DNA of 64,000 bases. Source: Paraphysomonas bandaiensis (lineage: Eukaryota > Chrysophyceae). This document shows positions 33,977-44,600 of this stretch, one piece after another. The notes beneath the pieces are model-generated. The model was not told the DNA's origin, did no database searches, and saw nothing but the letters and a program-made list of their open reading frames with translations. The DNA is taken from assembly GCA_965644295.1 (NCBI GenBank), contig CBFFRP010000178.1, positions 37,218 to 101,217 of the forward strand. Direction: 5' to 3'. The first letter of the stretch is position 1, and each line of letters starts with the position of its first letter. Made by a program: the position numbers and the translations under genes.

Positions 33977-34522
33977 CTACCCTGTACGCAGTGCAGATAA
34001 ATTGGGTCTATATCTGCCACTCTGATCTGTTAATAGCATTTCATTTACCACTGTCAACATCTGGGTTGCCTGGCCTGGGAGTTCGCTGTCGCTTTCTTGT
34101 GCATAGGGTTCATGTCCGTTTCCGTAAAGCTCAAGCAGCGTAGGATCGAGAGTGTCTAACCACTGTCGTTGCCAGGAAAATTCGTATAGACTCGAATCAA
34201 TTATGCATTTAAAGTCTGACATCAACCAACCATCGGTTCCATTGGTGTAAAGGAGGATGTGTGTTAATTTACCGATGACTTTATCAAGAGGAATACGCAC
34301 AACTTCTTGAGACCCATCCTCGAATGAACCGATACTGTATGGTCCAGATGATGCAAAATCACCCGTAAATAGAGCATAAATTGTGTCTTGAGTGCCTGCA
34401 TAACTTGCCCATGATGTTTTAATACGTAAAGTAGCTGTAGGAATGGGACTTAGTGTTGGGAAATCACTGCAGTGTGATACTACTAGAATAATAAAGATAT
34501 ATAAACAACAGAGATATGACAT
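33977..34522 (-). CDS. Small secreted protein with a PLAT/LH2-like domain
   Basis: Single-exon 181-aa protein with a signal peptide (MSYLCCLYIFIILVVSHCSD). Residues of about 30-120 read LRIKTSWASYAGTQDTIYAL, then SGPYSIGSF, VVRIPLDKVIGKLTHILLYT and GTDGWLMSDFKCII. The order 'I.T....aGT.d.i...G...s....lg.f..g....v.i.ld..iG.l..i.l...G.DgW....' matches the beta-sandwich PLAT/LH2 type, which binds lipids or proteins. About 60 disordered residues follow, rich in Glu/Ser/Leu. Extracellular location is inferred from the signal peptide. The family match is from memory and moderate. Confidence 0.65.
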   Translation of the reverse strand: MSYLCCLYIFIILVVSHCSDFPTLSPIPTATLRIKTSWASYAGTQDTIYALFTGDFASSGPYSIGSFEDGSQEVVRIPLDKVIGKLTHILLYTNGTDGWLMSDFKCIIDSSLYEFSWQRQWLDTLDPTLLELYGNGHEPYAQESDSELPGQATQMLTVVNEMLLTDQSGRYRPNLSALRTG

Positions 34523-34766
34523 AAGAGGTCTTACTATGAAGAGAATGTGATAATAGAGACTGCTATGACTTATAGATATGTGGTTAATGTTGCATCAAAA
34601 ACATATAGTTCATTGAGGTAGAGTGTGCAACGGTGACTCTGATATGTTGTTAATGTTACAACCACTTTGTTTATAAGTTATGTGTGTACAGAAAGTCATA
34701 CTATAGTCATATACACGACGCCAGTTACGGTTACTTTCCGTTGAATACTTTTCAGTTTTCAGAGGC
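34523..34766. other. Short gap before the microsatellite, no gene seen
   Basis: This is the upstream flank of the minus-strand PLAT-like gene. No motif is recognised. Confidence 0.4.
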
Positions 34767-35084
34767 TGTATGTATGTATGTATGTATGTATGTATGTATG
34801 TATGTATGTATGTATGTATGTATGTATGTATGTATGTATGTATGTATGTATGTATGTATGTATGTATGTATGTATGTATGTATGTATGTATGTATGTATG
34901 TATGTATGTATGTATGTATGTATGTATGTATGTATGTATGTATGTATGTATGTATGTATGTATGTATGTATGTATGTATGTATGTATGTATGTATGTATG
35001 TATGTATGTATGTATGTATGTATGTATGTATGTATGTATGTATGTATGTATGTATGTATGTATGTATGTATGTATGTATGTATG

Positions 35085-35115
<31 letters not shown>

Positions 35116-35452
35116 GTATGTATGTATGTATGTATGTATGTATGTATGTATGTATGTATGTATGTATGTTTGTTTGTATGTATGTATGTTTGTATGTATG
35201 TATGTATGTATGTATGTATGTTAGTATGTATGTATGTATGTATGTATGTATGTATGTATGTATGTATGTATGTATGTATGTATGTATGTATGTATGTATG
35301 TATGTATGTATGTATGTATGTATGTACGTATGTATGTATGTATGTATGTATGTATGTATGTATGTACGTATGTATGTATGTATGTATGTATGTATGTATG
35401 TACGTATGTATGTATGTATGTATGTATGTATGTATGTATGTATGTATGTATG

Positions 35453-35483
<31 letters not shown>

Positions 35484-35688
35484 GTATGTATGTATGTATG
35501 TATGTATGTATGTATGTATGTATGTATGTATGTATGTATGTATGTATGTATGTATGTATGTATGTATGTATGTATGTATGTATGTATGTATGTATGTATG
35601 TATGTATGTATGTATGTATGTATGTATGTATGTATGTATGTATGTATGTATGTATGTATGTATGTATGTATGTATGTATGTATGTATA
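34767..35688. repeat. Very long (GTAT)n microsatellite, about 0.92 kb
   Basis: Roughly 230 tandem GTAT units. The first 346 bases are perfect by eye. Scattered single-base variants then appear, such as gtaa near 35115, gttt near 35170-35190, gtta near 35221 and gtac near 35326, 35366 and 35402. The repeat lies between the divergent PLAT-like gene and the pseudouridine synthase gene, ending about 130 bases before the latter's start. Long frames of MYVC or HTYI repeats through it are artefacts. Confidence 0.97.
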
Positions 35689-35821
35689 TGTGTATCTGCG
35701 TGTCCATTGATATCATGTTATGGTCCATATGAAACTCTCTCTTCTCATCACATCTAACAGTATATATATATATATATATATAACACCACTATCAAACATT
35801 AACTTCACAAACAATTCTATC

Positions 35822-38800
35822 ATGTTTACAAGACACATACATCGAATCTATCCATCATATATCAATACACACATCAGATCATATCAAACTCTCCATACTG
35901 GATGGAGGAAACGTAAAGTTGTATTAGTAATCGGCTATATGGGTACACACTATAAAGGATTACAGTACACTCCTTTACCCAACATACCCACTATAGAGAA
36001 TGAACTACAAATAGCTTTATATAAAATTGGATGTATATCAGAATCAAACTTTAAGCACTTAGGTATGTATATGGCTGCATATTCGTATGTATGTATATGT
36101 ATGTATGTGTATATGTCTACCTGAGAGTGTTTATATGTATATATATCTATGTGTATATAAATATATATGTGTATTATAGAGTAAAATTATAAACAATTAG
36201 GTAAAATTGGATGGTCAAGAAGCTCACGTACAGATAAAGGAGTTCATGCCGCTCGATTAGTTATATCAGCAAAATTATTAGTACCACAAGTTACTGATAA
36301 TTTTGATGACTTACTAAAAAAGCTAAATGAAAGTCTACCAAATGACATCCGTGTTTTTTCCTGTATTCGTGTTAATAAGGGGTTTTCTGCACGTAAAGCT
36401 TGTCATTGGAGGTATTTTATTTCCATGTCAGTAGTTCAGTGTGTGTGGATTGTTATGATAGATATGTATTGTCTATAGTCATGTGGTGTGTATTGTATAC
36501 ATGATATTCATATGTAGATTCTATATTTTAAAGTTATATACAGGGAATACGAGTACTTATTACCAACGAAATTAGTACTTAATGAATGGTCACTTATGTC
36601 ATCATTATCTGATGATGAGAGATGGTTACCTCACGCCCAATCTGAAGAGGAGTTTGTGGATAGAATGAATGAAGCTCTTAGATTAATGGAAGGATCCAAG
36701 AGGTTTATATCTATGTATATATGGGTATCTTCTGTATGGATAGTGATTGACCACGACGTACTTGTTGAGTGTATACGTAGTGCTATACATATGAGCTTGT
36801 ATATATAATAACTGTGTATATATAAACTGAACATATCTTATGTATATGTTGTTTGCAGTATGCACAATTTTCACCGTAGGAAACTCCGTAAGAAGTATCA
36901 TGAACCTGGACGTAGTACTCCGAGTAATGATTGTCAAGTACTTCACACGGATAATGATACTCAGAGTGACGTGGACGATAGCGGCCAAAGCGATATTGAC
37001 AATGAAAGTGATACCGAGGATGATGACTCAACCGAACTTATTCCTTCTCAAGAGAATATAAAGTTTTATTCTGATTGGATCCCTGAATTCAATCATAGTT
37101 TAAAACCACACCGAGATTCAAAGTCAATTCCATTAAGTTATCGACCACAGGCAGGAAGCATATATATAGCAGAAGCGTCGGTATTGCCGGTTAGAGAACG
37201 CTCTCCTTTTGCTGAAGAGCCAATGATTAGTATTAGGTTACGAGGGCAGAATTTTCTTTTACAGTAAGTACCTTCATGAATGCAGATCGTGTTTAAATCT
37301 GTCCTGCTCTACATCATGCATCGGATATGATATTCAGTGGTGTTTAGTTGACATTATTACAATTGCTATTATACGGGGGAAATTCCGCATGTTTCAATAG
37401 ATTATCTGTCACCGTTGCTATAGTGATACGCTTACCTACAATGCGCTCTTTATGATACCGTTTGTAGTGTATATAATTCGTGATATATAATAGAAAAAGC
37501 ACGAAAGTGCACGTCAATATAATGTGCTAATCTGAAGTATTTACAGCCAAATTCGCCTTATGGTATCAGCCGCAGTCTTGTATGCGCGGGGGATTATACC
37601 TCTAAGCTGCATTGAAGTGGCAATTGAGTCTCCCTTCAAAATGCACTTTCCTTTAGCCCCTTCACAAGGCCTTCTTTTAGTTACTGCGGGATTCAGCAGG
37701 AATGCTAACAAACAGGTATTACATGTATGTCACGTGTGATGTACAGCATTTTATTGGTAGATCTGTTGTTCATGCAGTCCGATTATTTGTATGTATTATG
37801 TGGCCATTATCGTCACTGTGTGGCAGTAGTGTATTGCTGTACTCCCAGTAGATAGCATGGAATACATGTAATTGTATTGTAGTATACGAAATAATGGGCT
37901 CTTACTACAGGATTACGCGTTGCGGGCTTCGGAAGCTGAGAGTGATGACATAGTAATGCTGTCACATGACGAGAACCGTGTCTGTGAAGAATATCAATTG
38001 GAGCACATATATGCCCGGGTGCTGTCGGATTGGAAGTCAGATGATATGTTTCAAGCTAGAAAGTGGTTTCTTCATTCGGATGATTACGTGGTTAGTCGCT
38101 CTATGGAGAAGACATGGAGAGATATTCTCAGTGATGTAAGGAATACGAGGAAGAAAGATATGGAAATGGAAATTAGTCGTAGAATTCATAGGTATGCAAT
38201 CTACAATTACGTCGTTTGTTATCTTGTTTGTGTATGTATGGCGAGACTTTTGGATTTGTATACTGCCGTGAATGTAATATTTCTAGTATTCAGTATGTGT
38301 TGTAATGTCGTTGCATTTTTCAGGACGCAACTTGCGCTGGAAAAGTATGAAAGCGTAAAGTCATCCGAGGAAGTAATCAAGAGTGGACGAAAGGTTCTTG
38401 GCCATAGAGATTTTTTACCGAATGGCATCGCCACCGAATTGGTAAGTTCGTGACTGTCGTTATACATTGTTCGTCTTTAATTGAAATTGCAGATAAAGAG
38501 GCATCGGCTTCTTCCTTCCGGTACGTGTACACTATACCACAGTTTGTATGTATTTTATAGTGCTATCGTACCGAAAGCTATCGTATATGTATGAAGTTGG
38601 TGTTTTCATAGTATATGTTCTATTAACTCTATGAATAGTAGATGAATATGTTACGTAGAAGCATAAGTACGGCGAATTTAGTGTAGATACGTATATACTG
38701 CTGGTATGTATGACTTGTTTTTTTGCAGGGACTGAAGTGATTGCAATTCTACGGTCTTTGGCATGCAAAATAGCATCTGGAGAAATTCCTTTAGAATATG

Positions 38801-38889
38801 ACGCTGTTCAATTAGCTGATTACGTAGATAATACTGGAGGTTATCAGCATTGGGTTCATAACGAGCCTAAATTAGAATGGATAGTGTAA
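35822..38889 (+). CDS. tRNA pseudouridine synthase, TruA/PUS1 family
   Basis: Multi-exon gene. Exon 1 is 35822-36062 and the next begins at 36201; later exons include about 36545-36701, 36859-37264, 37549-37715, 37911-38191, 38324-38442 and short final exons ending at the stop 38887-38889. The start is MFTRHIHRIYPSYIN, which could be a mitochondrial targeting sequence. The core has VVLVIGYMGTHYKGLQYTP, the catalytic Asp in SRSSRTDKGVHAAR, an ARKACHWREYEYLLP segment, and FLLHQIRLMVSAAVLYARG, the PUS1-type motif near the C-terminal side of the domain. An acidic insertion (about residues 225-275) interrupts the core. A C-terminal extension of about 180 residues is helical and unrecognised. The enzyme converts uridines in tRNA, and possibly mRNA, to pseudouridine. 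Its last exons lie inside the 2273-bp tandem duplication, and this first copy completes the gene. Confidence 0.85.
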
Positions 38890-39188
38890 TTTTTTAAATA
38901 AGCACTTGTTTGTGTACTACTTTGAAATAAGTCTCCCCTTGAGCGTGACGTATATTATTCTATACTTATTCAATTTCAAATTATTCACTACTGTCAGTCA
39001 TTGTTCAGATTATTCGCGTAGCGGATTCATTTTATTCAAACTAGCGAACTATATCCTCTATCGTACGTCATAAGAAAGCTAAATTGAAAAGTCGCCTTTA
39101 GCGGATTCGTCATAGGCTAAAAATCTACTACACAGATAAATCTAAAAAACTGTACAAAACCAAGGCCTGGTAACCGTTAATGGCCCAG

Positions 39189-39226
39189 TAATGGTAGTCC
39201 AGTTCCCGGCAATTATAATGGCATTA
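39189..39226 (+). repeat. 38-bp dispersed repeat, copy 1 (also 41462-41499; inverted at 50193-50230)
   Basis: A 38-base word containing ggtagtccagttcccggcaa occurs here, again in duplication unit 2, and as its exact inverted complement at 50193-50230. Both locations are just beyond the 3' ends of genes and are embedded in 'taatggcatt'-like words. It may be the core of a small degenerate mobile element. Confidence 0.8.
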
Positions 39227-39419
39227 ATGACAATATAGTATGATGATTCATGACGAAGTAATTGCTTAAACACGTGCTCATTATAATTATTACTTCACCA
39301 TGCAGATTTGAATACGTATACCCAAAAAAGCATTCATTGGCGCCACACTGCAACTTACATTCGCTACTTATAGCACCATACTTCGAACACAACCCGGAAA
39401 GTAATTAGTAAATGCCTGG

Positions 39420-39958
39420 TTACCTTCGCATTCCTCCTCCTGTCCCCGTGAGATTGTCCAGCTCTCGAGATAGGGCGATCGCCTCCTTTTGCAAATGCCT
39501 GGTACAGAAGCTCGTAAACATTTTTTCATTTTACAAGACAGCAACAGTCTACCTTGATTTGGAGTCTATCCAAGCTAAGCTATCATGATGAGTATTCAAA
39601 ACCTCCAGAATCTACAATAGATGTTAATAATTGAAACACTTACGTTACGGTATGATTAAATCCCTTCTGATCCATACCAAGCACAATACTTACTTTAGGA
39701 ATGGAACCGCTTTTACTGGACCCGCCATATTCATCCTCTGACCCATCTACCGCTCCTCCACGACTGTTATTATATTCTTGAACAATTCGCTCCAAATTTT
39801 CGTGCATCTACGCGTAAAATATTTAAAAGTATCCATAGTATTCCACACTGCAGAAAAGTGCTACATGTATATAATATATACCTTAGTAAGATATTGGTCA
39901 AGATCCGCAGCAACTGAGTAGATCTCCTCGCGTGCATATGCGCTTTCGTCAACATCCT
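39420..39958 (-). pseudogene. Orphan 3' exons of NUP62 in duplication unit 1
   Basis: This copy contains the last NUP62 exons, with the stop at 39420-39422, but it is cut off from the rest of the gene by the duplication. The sequence is the same as 41693-42231. It could only be expressed by exon skipping over unit 2, since the acceptor sites remain intact. Confidence 0.85.
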
Positions 39959-39988
39959 ATGCAATAATATTAAGAATTTGAGAAACAG

Positions 39989-41162
39989 GTATTACATGTA
40001 TGTCACGTGTGATGTACAGCATTTTATTGGTAGATCTGTTGTTCATGCAGTCCGATTATTTGTATGTATTATGTGGCCATTATCGTCACTGTGTGGCAGT
40101 AGTGTATTGCTGTACTCCCAGTAGATAGCATGGAATACATGTAATTGTATTGTAGTATACGAAATAATGGGCTCTTACTACAGGATTACGCGTTGCGGGC
40201 TTCGGAAGCTGAGAGTGATGACATAGTAATGCTGTCACATGACGAGAACCGTGTCTGTGAAGAATATCAATTGGAGCACATATATGCCCGGGTGCTGTCG
40301 GATTGGAAGTCAGATGATATGTTTCAAGCTAGAAAGTGGTTTCTTCATTCGGATGATTACGTGGTTAGTCGCTCTATGGAGAAGACATGGAGAGATATTC
40401 TCAGTGATGTAAGGAATACGAGGAAGAAAGATATGGAAATGGAAATTAGTCGTAGAATTCATAGGTATGCAATCTACAATTACGTCGTTTGTTATCTTGT
40501 TTGTGTATGTATGGCGAGACTTTTGGATTTGTATACTGCCGTGAATGTAATATTTCTAGTATTCAGTATGTGTTGTAATGTCGTTGCATTTTTCAGGACG
40601 CAACTTGCGCTGGAAAAGTATGAAAGCGTAAAGTCATCCGAGGAAGTAATCAAGAGTGGACGAAAGGTTCTTGGCCATAGAGATTTTTTACCGAATGGCA
40701 TCGCCACCGAATTGGTAAGTTCGTGACTGTCGTTATACATTGTTCGTCTTTAATTGAAATTGCAGATAAAGAGGCATCGGCTTCTTCCTTCCGGTACGTG
40801 TACACTATACCACAGTTTGTATGTATTTTATAGTGCTATCGTACCGAAAGCTATCGTATATGTATGAAGTTGGTGTTTTCATAGTATATGTTCTATTAAC
40901 TCTATGAATAGTAGATGAATATGTTACGTAGAAGCATAAGTACGGCGAATTTAGTGTAGATACGTATATACTGCTGGTATGTATGACTTGTTTTTTTGCA
41001 GGGACTGAAGTGATTGCAATTCTACGGTCTTTGGCATGCAAAATAGCATCTGGAGAAATTCCTTTAGAATATGACGCTGTTCAATTAGCTGATTACGTAG
41101 ATAATACTGGAGGTTATCAGCATTGGGTTCATAACGAGCCTAAATTAGAATGGATAGTGTAA
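39989..41162 (+). pseudogene. Orphan 3' exons of the pseudouridine synthase in duplication unit 2
   Basis: Contains intron sequence followed by the final exons (DYALRASEAESDD to the end EPKLEWIV and its stop at 41162). It lacks all catalytic exons and has no promoter of its own. Sequence and splice sites are intact, as expected for a recent duplication. Confidence 0.85.
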
Positions 41163-41692
41163 TTTTTTAAATAAGCACTTGTTTGTGTACTACTTTGAAA
41201 TAAGTCTCCCCTTGAGCGTGACGTATATTATTCTATACTTATTCAATTTCAAATTATTCACTACTGTCAGTCATTGTTCAGATTATTCGCGTAGCGGATT
41301 CATTTTATTCAAACTAGCGAACTATATCCTCTATCGTACGTCATAAGAAAGCTAAATTGAAAAGTCGCCTTTAGCGGATTCGTCATAGGCTAAAAATCTA
41401 CTACACAGATAAATCTAAAAAACTGTACAAAACCAAGGCCTGGTAACCGTTAATGGCCCAGTAATGGTAGTCCAGTTCCCGGCAATTATAATGGCATTAA
41501 TGACAATATAGTATGATGATTCATGACGAAGTAATTGCTTAAACACGTGCTCATTATAATTATTACTTCACCATGCAGATTTGAATACGTATACCCAAAA
41601 AAGCATTCATTGGCGCCACACTGCAACTTACATTCGCTACTTATAGCACCATACTTCGAACACAACCCGGAAAGTAATTAGTAAATGCCTGG

Positions 41693-44600
41693 TTACCTTC
41701 GCATTCCTCCTCCTGTCCCCGTGAGATTGTCCAGCTCTCGAGATAGGGCGATCGCCTCCTTTTGCAAATGCCTGGTACAGAAGCTCGTAAACATTTTTTC
41801 ATTTTACAAGACAGCAACAGTCTACCTTGATTTGGAGTCTATCCAAGCTAAGCTATCATGATGAGTATTCAAAACCTCCAGAATCTACAATAGATGTTAA
41901 TAATTGAAACACTTACGTTACGGTATGATTAAATCCCTTCTGATCCATACCAAGCACAATACTTACTTTAGGAATGGAACCGCTTTTACTGGACCCGCCA
42001 TATTCATCCTCTGACCCATCTACCGCTCCTCCACGACTGTTATTATATTCTTGAACAATTCGCTCCAAATTTTCGTGCATCTACGCGTAAAATATTTAAA
42101 AGTATCCATAGTATTCCACACTGCAGAAAAGTGCTACATGTATATAATATATACCTTAGTAAGATATTGGTCAAGATCCGCAGCAACTGAGTAGATCTCC
42201 TCGCGTGCATATGCGCTTTCGTCAACATCCTATGCAATAATATTAAGAATTTGAGAAATGTCCCAGCGTGCTGTAAGTAGATATCTGTACACATGGACAA
42301 TAAATGCTTGTCATTATCATGCAGTATTTTCTGTTTAAATTGCAAGATACTAGACGACATCCTACCACGTTCCCAACGCTCTTAAGGTGTTCGTCTACGT
42401 CTCTCGATAACACATCTAGCTCATCATCCAGCTCTCGCTGGTACGTCTGAAATAATGTAAGAATAAGCGACAAAAAGTAAATAGGTGTAGAGATCGGCAA
42501 CAGACATACACTCTGAATTGGCATCTTTCTGCTTGTTATATGTGTACATCTTTTCTCACCTCTATTGCTTGAATGGATCCATCAAGATCCTCCTGGTCCA
42601 CGAGAATCCTATGAACGCTGTCCATCAATCCGTTAAGCTCCTGTGAACAGTTTTGGTAAATACATGATCATATTTTTGAAATAAATTTTATACACTAAGC
42701 AAGCACCAAGTAAACAAACAACATCCCACAACCTTTTGGTTCTCTCTTAACTGCTTGTCCCACGCCGCCACTCGTTTGGACTGCTTCTCATATTCGTCAA
42801 TATCAGCCTTCAGTTGGTCCGTCCAATTGTTGATGATTCCATCAAGTGTCAATGTACTGCAAAACACAGCGTTAGCACATAAACCCGTTCCCATGAACAG
42901 GCTACAAAAAAATATCGATCTTCTATACACATACTCCCTCATAAATTCAAGCGGATAATACCTGTATTCCTGTGAAGACTGAAGGGTGATTCCCGTACTA
43001 GATTTAGTACTCGTATCATTGGCACTAGTTGCAGGTACGGATGAGCTGCTTTGAGTTTGTTTCGAGTCTTGCTGAGTATTGTTGGCGGCCTGACTGGTGC
43101 TAGATGGCAGCGAAAACTTCGAAGCATCAGTGCCACTTTTGCTATCAGGTTTGGTACCTACAAGAAAGCAAATATTAGAGGTGTTATTATCTGCTACCCG
43201 GATGAGCAATGAAATACAACAAAGCAACAAATATAGGCACACACCACCATGTTCAACTGCAATCACATATACGTTTTTACACACATCAACAACTCCCTAG
43301 TCACTGCATAGCTTAAGTGACAAATATAAACATAAACATGAGCTAGAAAACAAAATCATGACATTCATTCCACACTATTGCACCACAGTCAGATATCTGC
43401 ATGCATATGTCAACTTACTTCCAAACCCAAAACTAGTCGGTGCAGTACCAGAACTAGCAGATGCAGCCTTACTATCACCACCTGGAGAAAATATAATCAC
43501 GTATTGTAAATTACACGCGTATCAGCAACAACTTCATGTCATATAATAGTGCAATAATTAAATAACACACCATCAGTAGAAAATAAATCGAATGGAGATT
43601 ACAGAATCACATGCTCCAATGTAATACAAGTACAACCACAAATATCTACACACATATGCCAACTTACCCCCAACCCCAAAACTAGGCTTTGCATCACCAG
43701 AACCACCGGCTGCAGCCTTATTATCACCACCTGTGTGTAACAACAATCACATATACGTTTTCACACACATCAACAACTCCCTAGTCACTGCATAGCTTAA
43801 GTGACAAATATAAACATAAACATGAGCTAGAAAACAAAATCATGACACATTCCACGCTATTGCACCACAGTCAGGTATCTGCATACATATGTCAACTTAC
43901 TTCCAAACCCAAAACCAGGCTTTGCATCACCAGAACCACCGGCTGCAGCCTTATTATCACCACCTGTGTGTAACAACAATCACATATACGTTTTCACACA
44001 CATCAACAACTCCCTAGTCACTGCATAGCTTAAGTGACAAATATAAACATAAACATGAGCTAGAAAACAAAATCATGACACATTCCACGCTATTGCACCA
44101 CAGTCAGATATCTGCATACATATGTCAACTTACTTCCAAACCCAAAACCAGGCTTTGCATCACCAGAACCACCGGCTGCAGCCTTATTATCACCACCTGT
44201 GTGTAACAACAATCACATATACGTTTTCACACACATCAACAACTCCCTAGTCACTGCATAGCTTAAGTGACAAATATAAACATAAACATGAGCTAGAAAA
44301 CAAAATCATGACACATTCCACGCTATTGCACCACAGTCAGATATCTGCATACATATGTCAACTTACTTCCAAACCCAAAACCAGGCTTTGCATCACCAGA
44401 ACCACCGGCTGCAGCCTTATTATCACCACCTGTGTGTAACAACAATCACATATACGTTTACACACACATCAACAACTCCCTAGTCACTGCATAGCTTAAG
44501 TGACAAATATAAACATAAACATGAGCTAGAAAACAAAAACATGACATTCATTCCACGCTATTGCACCACAGTCAGATATCTGCATGCATATGTCAACTTA

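Larger units (their letters stand above)
37710..42258. repeat. 2273-bp direct tandem duplication covering the 3' ends of two convergent genes
   Basis: Unit 1 (about 37710-39982) and unit 2 (about 39983-42255) look identical throughout by eye; all reading frames inside recur with an offset of exactly 2273. The left breakpoint is at the exon end of the pseudouridine synthase (37710-37715) and the right breakpoint is in an intron of NUP62 (near 42256). The three positions share only AAA, so the junction has a 3-base microhomology. Each gene keeps one full set of exons, because the synthase uses unit 1 and NUP62 uses unit 2. Confidence 0.93.

Noticed and set aside
34684-35757. Long open frames of repeating MYVC or HTYI peptides
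   Set aside because: They are the translation of a (GTAT)n microsatellite, open in several frames on both strands, with no coding signal.
37872-38453. 193-aa frame as an independent gene (and its copy at 40145-40726)
   Set aside because: It runs through introns; true exons 37911-38191 and 38324-38442 continue the pseudouridine synthase.
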